Assembly: GCF_001983935.1 (NCBI RefSeq)
Contig: NZ_CP017641.1
Span: forward strand, 4,960,001 to 5,024,000
From: Fuerstiella marisgermanici
Lineage (GTDB): Bacteria > Planctomycetota > Planctomycetia > Planctomycetales > Planctomycetaceae
Direction of reading: 5' to 3'
DNA: 64,000 nt
In this document: positions 46,483 to 55,536 of the stretch, piece by piece
Layout: each line of letters begins with the position of its first letter
Position numbering within the stretch: position 1 is the stretch's first letter
Program-made: the position numbers and the translations under genes
Notes under the pieces: generated by a model
What the model was told of the DNA's origin: nothing
The model's input: only the letters and a program-made list of their open reading frames with translations
Databases searched by the model: none

Positions 46483-47085
46483 ATGTCGAAGAAAGTGCAT
46501 GAGCGATTTCTGGAAATATCGACGACTGTTTCCGTTCGCCTCGCCGCCGCCATCAGCGACATCGGCCCCGTAAAGCTTTCGAAACGCAGCGACCGATCTC
46601 TGGATGAAGTTTTGTGCCGCATGGTAGCTGGCCAACAGTTGTCGACCAAAGCGGCGTCAACGATCTGGGCTCGCGTCATTGACAGCACAAACGGACGTGA
46701 CTTAATGGCTCACATCGCAGCAACGGAAACCTCGCAACTGCGAAGCTGCGGACTATCGAACGCGAAAACCAAAGCGATGAAAGCAATCGCCGACGCGTCG
46801 GCTCAGGGAAGGCTGGACGTATCGCCGCTAAAAGCGTGTGGTCATGCCGAACGTTCGAAGCAACTGACGTCGATCTGGGGCGTAGGACAATGGACGGCCG
46901 ACATGGTTTCCATCTTCTACTTTGGCGACAAAGACGTGTGGCCCGACGGCGATGTCACAGTTTGGAAAACCCTGGAACGACTCACGGACAAACGCCGACG
47001 AACATTGCTGACAGCAGCGAGGTTTGCTCCGCACAGAAGCTACCTCGCGATGTACATGTATCGTATCGCCGATGCGCAACCGTGA
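46483..47085 (+). CDS. DNA-3-methyladenine glycosylase, HhH-GPD type
   Basis: The product has 200 residues, short for AlkA but typical of compact HhH-GPD glycosylases. VAGQQLSTKAASTIWARV is the first conserved helix block, LTSIWGVGQWTADMVSIFYF is the helix-hairpin-helix (G-V-G) and PDGDVTVWK provides the catalytic Asp of the GPD loop. It excises alkylated bases from DNA in the cytoplasm to start base-excision repair. The ATG at 46483 immediately follows the TGA of the SGNH gene, so the two are likely translated together, though no functional link is evident. Confidence 0.92.
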   Translation: MSKKVHERFLEISTTVSVRLAAAISDIGPVKLSKRSDRSLDEVLCRMVAGQQLSTKAASTIWARVIDSTNGRDLMAHIAATETSQLRSCGLSNAKTKAMKAIADASAQGRLDVSPLKACGHAERSKQLTSIWGVGQWTADMVSIFYFGDKDVWPDGDVTVWKTLERLTDKRRRTLLTAARFAPHRSYLAMYMYRIADAQP

Positions 47086-47166
47086 AGCAATGTTCAACAT
47101 GCGGCCCGAAGACCAATGCGGGAACGCCACCGCTTTCAAACTCGCAGGAAAAGCACGAGCGATCGA

Positions 47167-48264
47167 TTACGAGATCTGGTTGAACATCACCCACCGCGCC
47201 GTGAGCAGACACAGAATCAGACAGCCCCACCATGCGGCCAGCTGACCGATCTTCTGGCCGCGAGCAACATACAGAACAGTCGCGGCGAAAGCGGTCAGCC
47301 CCAGCTTGAAGCTAATCAGCGTCGGCACGCTGGACACAATTCTGTTTCCGATCGGGTTCACTTCCAGCATGGCGTGAGCCTGATGGGCTAATAAAGTCAT
47401 CGTTAAGTCGAGGAGGCTCATCATGACTAACAACGCAATGCACCGCGTTGTGGCCGTTTCCGGCGAGATAGGTACTTCGCCTTCGGCCGCCAGCAGTTTC
47501 ACGCCCGGCCGAAACCACAGCAATTGACCAAATGACAGCACGACCAAAACCATACCCGCCAGCATCAACGGATAGCTAAAATTGGCCAGCCGCTGCCTCG
47601 CAACAGATTGAGCTTTATTGGCGGATATCGTTTCTGTCCAGCCAGACACTTCACTCTGCGCACGCTCCGCGAAGTCAGGTGTGACCGCAGCAGTCGTTAA
47701 CCACCGTCGCCACGACGGGTGTTGAAACTCTGCCGGAAGGTCAGACACGAGATCTGGTGAGTCGGTCGCAGGATCCAGCAGGCATGCAAGCACTGCCCGG
47801 CCACCATCGGCCAGCGGCCATGTTTGTGGTGCCGCTTTCGATTGGCAGACAACAACGCCGTCAGAACGCAGCGTCCTGATGATTTCCAGGTTTGCTTCGG
47901 CGTCGTTCGTCAGTTCCAAAGCCGCAGGGGCTGACTTCGAATCTGTAACATCGGAATTCTTTTTATGCACCGTCTGCACATACTCGGCTGGCAGAGTTAC
48001 CAAGCCCGCGACAGCATCAATTTCACTGCCCAGTGGCACATAGCGCCCCTGTACAAACAGATAGCCACGGTCGAGCGTCCATATATCGGGAACCGGCGCC
48101 TTCGGAATAGACATGTGAGCCGTCATGCTATCCTTGGGAGCAACCCGCATCGATGGGCTGGGGCCCGGAGATACCGCGCAGACCTGAGTTGCGGATACCA
48201 ACAAACTCAGGCACATCAGCATCATGCGGATCGGGCCTGAAATACCTGTGAGAGCGTCGTGCAT
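47167..48264 (-). CDS. Membrane protein with C-terminal DUF5658-like domain
   Basis: The product has 365 residues. It has a signal peptide (GPIRMMLMCLSLLVSATQVC), an exported ~200-residue region with no recognised domain, a TM helix near 235-255 (YPLMLAGMVLVVLSFGQLLW) and three more TM helices at the C-terminus. The last block (MMSLLDLTMTLLAHQAHAML, then EVNPIGNRIV) matches the 'D-x-T-x(8)-E-x-NP' pattern of DUF5658-type small membrane domains. Function is unknown. It is convergent with the glycosylase gene. Confidence 0.75.
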   Translation of the reverse strand: MHDALTGISGPIRMMLMCLSLLVSATQVCAVSPGPSPSMRVAPKDSMTAHMSIPKAPVPDIWTLDRGYLFVQGRYVPLGSEIDAVAGLVTLPAEYVQTVHKKNSDVTDSKSAPAALELTNDAEANLEIIRTLRSDGVVVCQSKAAPQTWPLADGGRAVLACLLDPATDSPDLVSDLPAEFQHPSWRRWLTTAAVTPDFAERAQSEVSGWTETISANKAQSVARQRLANFSYPLMLAGMVLVVLSFGQLLWFRPGVKLLAAEGEVPISPETATTRCIALLVMMSLLDLTMTLLAHQAHAMLEVNPIGNRIVSSVPTLISFKLGLTAFAATVLYVARGQKIGQLAAWWGCLILCLLTARWVMFNQIS

Positions 48265-48821
48265 GGTCGTGTTTCGACTCCGAATCTGTCACTGTGAGAC
48301 GCATTGCGAAGGATTGTTTCCTCACCAACGATGTTCCGGCCTCTTTTTTGCCAAAGTAATTGTTTGAGTAGTTCGCACAGCCAACGCCAATATTTGGCGC
48401 CACGACGCCATTGGTGCTCACGCCAGGCGCGGCCGGGTAAGGGCGTCATTTAGCCCAGCATAGAGCCCGACACTCTACAGATGTGCAGGTTCAGCCCCCT
48501 CAGGCTCCCGCGAATCCTGTATTCTTAACGGGACGGCGCCGCCGGCTCATGTCGCGCAAAACAAAAACAAACGCCGTTTTGTCGAAAAACCGGTTATCCG
48601 ACAAGACCGAATTGTTCGGCGAAAACAGCCGATCTCCGAAAATGGCACGGGGTGCTGACCAAATACTGTCGTTTTTCTGTGGCAGGTCTCTGGAATCGCC
48701 GCCAACCGCTCGCTAAACTCCGCCCCGTTCCGAGCTCGGCAAGTTCCACAAACAATTTGCCAGCCAGTGAACCTCATTTCAAGGCAACGTGTCGAAATGA
48801 GGCGGGACAAAAACCGCCAAT
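48265..48821. other. Intergenic region before tRNA-Pro
   Basis: No convincing coding frame in 557 bp. It should hold the promoter of the membrane-protein gene (minus) and of tRNA-Pro (plus). I see no repeats of note. Confidence 0.35.
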
Positions 48822-48896
<75 letters not shown>

Positions 48897-48901
48897 CTCA
48901 G

Positions 48902-48936
48902 AAAAACGCTGATGATTCGCGTCATCAGCGTTTTTT
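48902..48936 (+). terminator. Terminator of tRNA-Pro
   Basis: AACGCTGATGA (48905-48915) pairs with TCATCAGCGTT (48922-48932), followed by a T run. It directly follows the tRNA. Confidence 0.92.
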
Positions 48937-48966
48937 CGTGCGCGAATTCTGTGCTCGCGATTAACT

Positions 48967-48995
48967 TGGAGGCCGCCCCGAGAATCGAACCGCAC
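48967..48995 (-). repeat. Degenerate tRNA/tmRNA 3' end
   Basis: Read on the minus strand this 29-bp piece has a T loop TTCGATT, a broken T stem, an acceptor-like GGCGGCC, and then T and CCA. No D or anticodon arm accompanies it. It is in the same orientation as ssrA 2.7 kb away and shares GGTTCGATTC and CCTCC with the ssrA 3' end. It could be the relic of an attachment site left by integration into a tRNA or tmRNA gene; chance resemblance is possible. Confidence 0.35.
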
Positions 48996-49426
48996 AAAAC
49001 AGCCCGTCAGGTCGGTTGCGATGCCTGTCGAGTTCACGGGTCGTCAATTGCGTGGAGACACTGAACCCGATTGCCGTGGCCGCTGTGATCGGCACTTCGT
49101 GATTCAGGATCGGATAGTCAGAGCCGCTGCGGCGACGGCAAAGCGTTTGAGTTAAAGTTTCTGCGAGCCTCCGCGTCTCTGGGGTTTGTCTGACCTGTGC
49201 AGCTGGGCTCAGCGCTGGGTGCGCAGCGCGATGCGGTGCTTCCTCGGTTCGTCACTGCCACACGGCCGGCCTTCAACGCACGGCTGCAGTTTGAAGCCCA
49301 GCGAAGCTGAGTCCGTCGAGGAAACGTGGTAGCGGCTGCAATTGATTCGCGACATCGAATACAGTTTCAGCGGTGGCTGAGGCAATCGAAAGAGGTCCCA
49401 GCAGTTGCGCTAAACGAAGGAATGCG
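48996..49426. other. Non-coding stretch before the zinc-ribbon gene
   Basis: No gene is supported here (431 bp; 530 bp from the tRNA). A purine-rich ribosome binding site (GAAGGAA, 49416-49422) precedes the ATG at 49427. The promoter of the two-gene unit is expected in this interval. Confidence 0.35.
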
Positions 49427-49945
49427 ATGGACAGCGAACTTTACGAACAGGTCGACCCGCTAATTGATGACGTGGCTGATCAGATCGGTGAGCTTATCGA
49501 CGGCGACCAGTTGGCAGTGCTGAAAGCGAAACTGGCCGAGATCTGTGGTTGTTTGCCTGGCGAATTCAGTGCGTCATTGGATATCAGCCTTCGGATTACA
49601 GATCCGGAAGGTTTGACTCTGCCACTGTTGCAGACGGGAATGACCTCGTTTGACGGAACAGAACCTCAGCAGGTCTGGGGCGATTCCACGCCGCAGGACT
49701 ACGTTGTCTTTGGCGATGTCGTTGTTGTGCCTAACGATTATTGCCCGCAGTGTTGGGCTGAGTGGAGATTCAAACAGCGCAATCCCAAGTGCCCCGGATG
49801 TGGACTGCAACTTGGCAGGGAAGTGAAGATCCTTCTTGATTCCGGCATATGTCCACACTGCGAACGAGGAACCGTCAGCGCTGGCAATCCGGTGTGCGTG
49901 GAATGCAACAACCGTGTGAACCTCGATTACGTTGTGTGGGGTTAG
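49427..49945 (+). CDS. Double zinc-ribbon protein, 172 aa
   Basis: From the ATG at 49427 (GAAGGAA just upstream) the product has 172 residues. The first ~105 residues are acidic and lack Cys pairs (MDSELYEQVDPLIDDVADQI at the start, CGCLPGEFSASLDISL in the middle). The C-terminal part has four C-x2-C pairs: C-P-Q-C, C-P-G-C, C-P-H-C and C-V-E-C, which make two zinc ribbons. I recognise no family. The stop lies three bases before the start of the DUF4062 gene, so the pair is one operon. Zinc ribbons suggest nucleic-acid or protein contacts. There is no signal peptide or TM helix, so it is cytoplasmic. Confidence 0.8.
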   Translation: MDSELYEQVDPLIDDVADQIGELIDGDQLAVLKAKLAEICGCLPGEFSASLDISLRITDPEGLTLPLLQTGMTSFDGTEPQQVWGDSTPQDYVVFGDVVVVPNDYCPQCWAEWRFKQRNPKCPGCGLQLGREVKILLDSGICPHCERGTVSAGNPVCVECNNRVNLDYVVWG

Positions 49946-49948
49946 ACC

Positions 49949-51394
49949 ATGCGGCAAATCTTCATCAGCAGCGTGCAGAAGGAACTGCAGGAATTCCGGG
50001 ATGCGGTCAGTCAGTACGTCAATTCTGATCCGTTGCTGTCGCAGTTCTTCACTGTTTTCCAGTTTGAGAAGCTGCCTGCGGCTGATCGTCGAGCTGATGA
50101 TGTCTATCTGGACGAAGTCGCCAGGACCGACATCTACCTGGGACTGTTCGCCAACGAGTACGGCTGGGAAGACGAAAATGGACGTTCACCGACTCACCGC
50201 GAATTCAATGCCGCCACCGTAAACGGCGTCGAGCGGTTGATCTACCTTGTTGATCTGGACGGCGAACAAAACGCAAAGATGAAAGCTCTTGTCAATGAGG
50301 CCGGCGACCAACTCATTCGTCGCCGAGTGCCGGACATCGAAGGGCTGTTGGCCGCGATTTACCATAGCCTTGTCGATTACCTGGGTCGCAAAGGGCTGTT
50401 AACGACGTCCCCATTCGACAAGCGTCCGTGTCAGGGAGCGACGCTTGACGACATCTCAGACAAACGCATCGACTGGTTTCTGTCCCGCGCTCGCAGCGAA
50501 CGCGGGTTCCCTCTTGGCACCGACACGACTGCCGAAAATACACTCACACACCTGAACCAACTGGCCGATGGCACCCCCACAAATGCAGCCGTGTTGCTTT
50601 TTGCTGAACAGCCGCAGAAGTTCGTGCCTGTCGCTGAAATCAAATGCGCCCACCACCACGGAACCTCCGTTCAAAAACCGATTCCGGACTACAAGGTTTT
50701 TCGTGATGACCTGTTCGCACAAATCGATAGTGCACTGGATTTCGTCATGTCCAAACTTGCCCGCTCTGTGGGAACGCGGGCGGACGGTAATTCGGCCCCG
50801 GTCAGTTACTCTGTACCGCGAGAAGTCGTCGCGGAAGGGATTGTGAATGCGGTCGCACACCGTGACTACACCTCTGCCGGCGCTGTTCAGGTTGCCGTGT
50901 TCTCTGATCGGATCGAGATCAGAAATCCAGGTCGCCTTCCTGCGGAGTTAACCATCGATCAGCTAAAAGTTGAGCACGCCTCATTTCCTCGAAATAAGCT
51001 GATCGCGAACCCTCTGTTCTATGCCAAATACATCGAACAGCTGGGCACTGGGACGGCGGACATCTACCGTCGATGCCGAGAAGCGGGCTTAGCTGAACCG
51101 TCATTCTACCACGACAACACAGAGTTCGTTTTGACGATCGAACGGCTTGAATCGTCGCTCAGCAAAATCGAGTTATCAGAACGGCAGCAGGAAGTGATGG
51201 AATACGTTTTTCGGCACAAGCAAATTAACAACTCCGAGTTTCAGACACAGTTCAATGTTGCCAAACGGACTGCCGGTCGGGACCTTGCGGAAATGGTCGA
51301 CAGTGGCTTGCTGGAAAAAATAGGAACAACTGGGAAAGGTGTTCACTATCGCCTGACGCAAAGGGGCCACGACTGGGCACAGTTGAGGGAGTAA
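49949..51394 (+). CDS. DUF4062-ATPase-winged-helix protein
   Basis: The product has 481 residues. Residues ~1-100 form a DUF4062 domain (MRQIFISSVQKELQEFRDAV, then DEVARTDIYLGLFANEYGWE and SPTHREFNAA), a TIR-like fold often fused to signalling ATPases. After a ~150-residue linker, the block REVVAEGIVNAVAHRDYTSA then FSDRIEIRNPGRLP and KLIANPLFYAKYIEQLGTGT matches the GHKL-type ATPase (HATPase_c_4) of AlbA-2/Schlafen-like transcriptional regulators. The C-terminal ~65 residues are a winged helix (ERQQEVMEYVFRHKQINNSE). Family knowledge suggests an ATP-dependent sensor that binds DNA; a defence role is inference. It forms a two-gene unit with the zinc-ribbon protein. Confidence 0.88.
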   Translation: MRQIFISSVQKELQEFRDAVSQYVNSDPLLSQFFTVFQFEKLPAADRRADDVYLDEVARTDIYLGLFANEYGWEDENGRSPTHREFNAATVNGVERLIYLVDLDGEQNAKMKALVNEAGDQLIRRRVPDIEGLLAAIYHSLVDYLGRKGLLTTSPFDKRPCQGATLDDISDKRIDWFLSRARSERGFPLGTDTTAENTLTHLNQLADGTPTNAAVLLFAEQPQKFVPVAEIKCAHHHGTSVQKPIPDYKVFRDDLFAQIDSALDFVMSKLARSVGTRADGNSAPVSYSVPREVVAEGIVNAVAHRDYTSAGAVQVAVFSDRIEIRNPGRLPAELTIDQLKVEHASFPRNKLIANPLFYAKYIEQLGTGTADIYRRCREAGLAEPSFYHDNTEFVLTIERLESSLSKIELSERQQEVMEYVFRHKQINNSEFQTQFNVAKRTAGRDLAEMVDSGLLEKIGTTGKGVHYRLTQRGHDWAQLRE

Positions 51395-51502
51395 AACGGG
51401 CCAGAATGGGGCCTCAAAAGGCGAAAACCGAGCATTTTCACAGGGAAAGGTGCATTCTTAACGGGCCAGGCAGCCATCGCCAAAGGGGTCACAAACGGGC
51501 CA
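51395..51502. repeat. Three direct copies of AACGGGCCA
   Basis: The 9-mer occurs at 51395-51403, 51460-51468 and 51494-51502, all on the plus strand, right after the DUF4062 gene and before the ssrA terminator. Spacing is 65 and 34 bp. It might be a binding site array or coincidence. Confidence 0.4.
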
Positions 51503-51637
51503 TGAACGCGGCCATCGCGACAAGGTCACCCGTTATTTCTAACCATAATCCCGCGAGTAGACGCCCCGATCAGGTGCGAGCAGAATACTCGCCCGCGATG
51601 GCGAAAATGCGAGACGCAAAGTGCTGAGCAGCCATAG

Positions 51638-51674
51638 AAAAAGGCCGCTTTCCGAGTTGGAAAACGGCCTTTTT
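51638..51674 (-). terminator. Terminator of ssrA
   Basis: On the minus strand, AAAAAGGCCG (51665-51674) pairs with CGGCCTTTTT (51638-51647) and ends in five T, just past the mature tmRNA 3' end. Confidence 0.88.
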
Positions 51675-51678
51675 GAAT

Positions 51679-52034
<356 letters not shown>

Positions 52035-52341
52035 GTCAGGTTGGTCGGCAATTCGTGCGAAATCGCACTCACGCCGCTACTCCTACTATAGCCCGACACG
52101 TTGTCTGAGGCGAGGTTCAGGCCGGAATTATTCTACAGCACAGAAATCTGCAACACGAAAGTGGGCCGCCCCCCGTGGCCGCAAGCTTGGGACTCAAAAG
52201 GGCAATGGGGGACGCCAAGTCCGCCCGCTTGTCTGACGGCTTTCCGCTTCTGCCAGAAAAAAATCACACGAGAGAGGAGACCCTCGCCGACACTGTTTCC
52301 ACCATCGCGAAAATTGCCAGCCGGAGCGTGTCGCTCAACCT
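52035..52341. other. Promoter region of ssrA and downstream spacer of xylB
   Basis: A TATAGT hexamer (52085-52090, minus strand) is a candidate -10 box about 45-50 bp before the mature tmRNA 5' end, which would leave a short leader for RNase P to remove. No -35 match is clear. No gene is seen in the 307 bp. Confidence 0.4.
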
Positions 52342-53871
52342 TCACACCAACTTCTGAATCGCTGCGAAGTCGTCTTTCAGGCTGCGGTACAACTGCTGGT
52401 ACACGGGATATCCGGCGTTGTAAGTCTTTTTGGCTGCAGCCACCGCTGGCGTTTTCGTGACAACTGAAATCGTGGCCTTGCAGGCTTCTACCACGTCTTT
52501 GTACGCACCGGTGCCGGCGGCGGCCAGCAAAGCGACTCCGTAAGCCGGACCTTCCTCAGCGTTGATGGTGACGACGGGCTGACCGTAGATGTCCGCCTGA
52601 AGCTGTCGCCAAAACTGGCTGCGAGCTCCACCACCCGACAAGCGGATTTCCTTGACCGGGATATCCATCGACTTCGCAATCTCCAACGAATCGCGCATCG
52701 CGTAAGTCGCCCCTTCCATGACCGAACGAGCCATGTGGCCCTTGCCGTGACGCAGACTAAGACCAACCCAGCTTCCTCGCGCGTTTGGATCGGCGTGGGG
52801 CGTGCGTTCACCGGTGAGGTACGGCAGAAAGAACAAGCCTTCCGAACCTGCGGGCGATTCGGCTGCCTGTTGAGTGATGAGTTCGTAAGGATCAATTTTC
52901 TGCTTTTTCGCAGCGGCAATTTCTGACTGGCACAGTTGGTTGCGGAACCATTGCAAACTGCCTCCAGCCGAAAGCACGCAGCCCATGACATGCCACTTGC
53001 CTCGGACGGCATGGCAAAACGTGTGCAAACGGCCTTCTGGATCCACCTGCACTTCGTCGCTGTGAGCAAACACAACTCCGCTGGTGCCCATGGTCGCAGA
53101 CACTACGCCCTTGCGAACGATTCCGTTACCGATCGCTCCAGCCGCCTGATCGCCGCCGCCACCGACCACCGGCGTGCCAGCGTTCAGTCCCAGTGCCTTA
53201 GCAGCTGAAGCCGATAGCCCGCCGGTGACATCTTCTGATTCGTACATCTTCGGCAGCAGGTCCGCGGCCAGGTCCAGCTTGCCGAGCAGCGGCTTTGACC
53301 ACTTGCGGTTGACGACATCCAGCAGCAGAGTTCCCGAGGCGTCGCTGACCTCAGTGGCAAAGTCGCCGGTAAGGCGGAATCGGACGTAGTCTTTGGGCAG
53401 CAGAACCTGGACGGTTTTGTCGAAATTCTTCTTTTCGTTGTTTCGCAACCACAGAATTTTGGGAGCGGTGAAACCGGTAAGAGCCGGGTTGGCGACCATC
53501 CCGATCAGCTTTTTGCGGCCCCCCGCTTTCTGTTCGATTTCATCGCATTCGGCCGCGGTGCGCTGATCGTTCCACAGCAGAGCTGGTCGGATCACGTCGC
53601 CAGACTTGTCCAGAAACACGCTGCCATGCATTTGACCGCTGAGGCCGATACCACCGATATCCGCTGGCTTCAGCTTAGCCAACTTCATAACTTTTCGAAC
53701 GCTCTTGACAGAGGCGTCCCACCAGTCTTCCGGTGCCTGTTCGGACCAGCCGGGTTTGGGGCTGGAGAGCGGATATTCGAAAGTCGTCGACGCCAGGATG
53801 GTGCCGTCTTCCTGCATGGCCAGCGTTTTGGTGCCACTGGTGCCAATGTCGATGCCAAGAAATGCAGTCAT
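52342..53871 (-). CDS. xylB: Xylulokinase (FGGY family)
   Basis: From the ATG at 53869-53871 the product has 509 residues. The frame is open 65 codons further, but family alignment starts with [24 protein letters not shown] features: phosphate loop [11 protein letters not shown], the xylulose site [29 protein letters not shown], the second ATP block [18 protein letters not shown], and the late [20 protein letters not shown]. It phosphorylates D-xylulose to xylulose-5-phosphate for the pentose phosphate pathway. No xylose isomerase is next to it. The start lacks a strong ribosome binding site. Confidence 0.93.
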   Translation of the reverse strand: MTAFLGIDIGTSGTKTLAMQEDGTILASTTFEYPLSSPKPGWSEQAPEDWWDASVKSVRKVMKLAKLKPADIGGIGLSGQMHGSVFLDKSGDVIRPALLWNDQRTAAECDEIEQKAGGRKKLIGMVANPALTGFTAPKILWLRNNEKKNFDKTVQVLLPKDYVRFRLTGDFATEVSDASGTLLLDVVNRKWSKPLLGKLDLAADLLPKMYESEDVTGGLSASAAKALGLNAGTPVVGGGGDQAAGAIGNGIVRKGVVSATMGTSGVVFAHSDEVQVDPEGRLHTFCHAVRGKWHVMGCVLSAGGSLQWFRNQLCQSEIAAAKKQKIDPYELITQQAAESPAGSEGLFFLPYLTGERTPHADPNARGSWVGLSLRHGKGHMARSVMEGATYAMRDSLEIAKSMDIPVKEIRLSGGGARSQFWRQLQADIYGQPVVTINAEEGPAYGVALLAAAGTGAYKDVVEACKATISVVTKTPAVAAAKKTYNAGYPVYQQLYRSLKDDFAAIQKLV

Positions 53872-54399
53872 GGTTGCTGTATTTGTGAAAGGTTGGTTGT
53901 GTGCCACCGTGTGTCCGAAGCGTTGAAGTGTAGCCTTCATGACCGGCCAGCAACACCAAACCGTTCGTCTTGCTTTTTTCGCAACGCTCTGAGATCCTGT
54001 AGGCGGTCTTGGTGGTGCTTCGGCACGGGCTGATGATTCGTCAGCCGGGACATCATGTGTGTCCACATACTTTGCGGCAACGATCTTCGATCGTTGGGCA
54101 GGACTGGCGAGGCTTCGGCCTCGCTTTTTTCGTCTTCGTCAGCCAGAGGCAGACTGTGACAAAAAGCCTGACTTAACTGCATCGCAATATGATTGGTCAC
54201 AGGGTTACCGTTTCAAGAGCCGAACCTTCGAGTGATCCGATCGCATGACAATTGGACTACGAAAAGGTTGCATTCAGAATGGCGAGAATAGGCTCTACAG
54301 CGAATCTCGCTGACTTGTGGCCGTGGAACAAGCGTTTCAGACGATGAAGGCTGTTTCCCCTGAGCCCGAACCGTCCACAACAAAAGGCAAACTGCTCTC
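53872..54399. other. Structured non-coding region between xylB and the RT gene
   Basis: The 528-bp gap between divergent genes carries several stems on the plus strand: AACGATC-type stem near 54080-54096; the UUCG-capped terminator at 54107; CTGTGAC/GTCACAG (54154-54160 with 54196-54202); AGAGCC/GGCTCT (54216-54221 with 54291-54296) enclosing AACCTT/AAGGTT (54223-54228 with 54264-54269); CAGCGA-ATC-TCGCTG (54298-54312); and CTTGT/ACAAG (54314-54332). This is a plausible place for an msr-msd-like RNA, but I could not identify matching a1/a2 ends, so it is only a candidate. Confidence 0.4.
54107..54130 (+). terminator. UUCG-capped terminator with no visible upstream gene
   Basis: GCGAGGC (54107-54113), TTCG loop, GCCTCGC (54118-54124), six T (54125-54130). 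It points on the plus strand, yet no plus-strand gene precedes it; xylB runs the other way. It may end a small RNA starting in 53872-54106. Confidence 0.8.
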
Positions 54400-55434
54400 A
54401 TGGTCTCTGTTCCCTTCCTGATCGGCTTGTCCGTGGCCGCTGTCGTGGCGGTCCTGATCGGTCTAAGGCTGGGGCGGAAGCGGGATTCTTCGTTCGATTC
54501 CGACTGGCCGAACGACTCGCCCGGCCCACTTGCCCAGGAGCGCACCGCTCAGCCTTCAGCGCAAACAAAGAAGTCGAAAAAGCAACCCGGCTACGCCGCC
54601 CGTTTCGACCTTGCCGAGCTGGCCCGACGGCTGGACGTTCCCGAACAGCAACTGCTCGCAGCCGAACCGACTTACCGCATTGCAAAGATCGCCAAACCAT
54701 CGGGCGGTACTCGCCGCCTGGAAATTCCGGACGACGACACCAAGGCGTTGCAACGATGTATTTTGCGACGGCTTCTCGCAACACTGAACGCACACCCACT
54801 CGCCTGCGGTTTTGAAGAAGACACGTCGATCGTCGACGCCGCGTTGCCGCACCAAAACCGAGCGGCCGTGATCAGACTGGATATCCGTCGCTTCTTCGAA
54901 TCCACATCGGCAGACCGCGTGCAAAACTGGTTTATTGCGATTGGCTGGCAGCCTGGCGCAGCCGAAGTCCTCACTCGACTGACCACGAACGACGGGCACC
55001 TGCCGCAGGGAGCTCCCACCAGTCCGCGATTGAGCAACCTGATCAACTCGCCACTGGATGAAGGCCTGTTGCGCCTGGCAAAACAGTACGGCGGCGCATA
55101 CACACGGTACGCAGATGACATCACTCTGTCGTTCAACTTTGATCGCGGTCGCAAGCTGCGAGGCATCATTCAGGCTGCTCGGCGGATTGTGAAAAGCTAC
55201 GGCTACACGTTACACGGCGGCAAAAAAAGAAAAGTCCTGCGTCGTCATCAGCGGCAACAGGTGCTGGGCCTGGTCGTGAATGAACAAGTGGCGCTGCCAC
55301 GATCTAAACGCCGCTGGCTGAGGGCCGTGCGTCACCGTATCGAAAATGGCGGCGAAGCCTCGTTAACGGCCGCTCAGCTTAAGGGCTGGGAATCGTTTTG
55401 TAGCATGGTCCAAGAACAGCGAGATGAGGGTTAG
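54400..55434 (+). CDS. Retron-like reverse transcriptase with N-terminal membrane anchor
   Basis: The product has 344 residues. An N-terminal TM helix (VPFLIGLSVAAVVAVLIGLR) is followed by a ~45-residue basic linker and the RT core: Asp 161 in RLDIRRFFES (motif A), LPQGAPTSPRLSNL from 201 (motif B) and Y-A-D-D at 237-240 with RYADDITLSF (motif C). The segment D-A-A-L-P-H (146-151) stands where retron RTs have NAxxH, and V-L-G (288-290, QQVLGLVVNEQ) where they have VTG. Both hallmark motifs are thus near-matches with one change each. Length and lack of a maturase or endonuclease domain exclude a group II intron protein. The membrane anchor is unusual. AAAAGG lies 12 bases before the ATG. Confidence 0.88.
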   Translation: MVSVPFLIGLSVAAVVAVLIGLRLGRKRDSSFDSDWPNDSPGPLAQERTAQPSAQTKKSKKQPGYAARFDLAELARRLDVPEQQLLAAEPTYRIAKIAKPSGGTRRLEIPDDDTKALQRCILRRLLATLNAHPLACGFEEDTSIVDAALPHQNRAAVIRLDIRRFFESTSADRVQNWFIAIGWQPGAAEVLTRLTTNDGHLPQGAPTSPRLSNLINSPLDEGLLRLAKQYGGAYTRYADDITLSFNFDRGRKLRGIIQAARRIVKSYGYTLHGGKKRKVLRRHQRQQVLGLVVNEQVALPRSKRRWLRAVRHRIENGGEASLTAAQLKGWESFCSMVQEQRDEG

Positions 55435-55536
55435 TCGGTCGGAATTCGAAACATTTCTGGACAAATCGAGCTGTGTTCGTGATCCTGTGAGTTGGACGGT
55501 GACCTCCCGGTTTTTCTTAGTAGGAATACGTGACTC

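Noticed and set aside
53937-54200. An 87-residue minus-strand frame between xylB and the RT gene.
   Set aside because: It runs across the plus-strand terminator hairpin at 54107-54130, lacks a start signal and has low-complexity, charged composition.
54130-54399. Definite assignment of a retron msr-msd RNA.
   Set aside because: No a1/a2 complementary ends or branching-G context could be identified by eye; it is kept only as a candidate.
54400-55434. Group II intron origin of the RT.
   Set aside because: No maturase or endonuclease domain, no intron domain V/VI-like RNA downstream, and the protein ends shortly after the thumb region.
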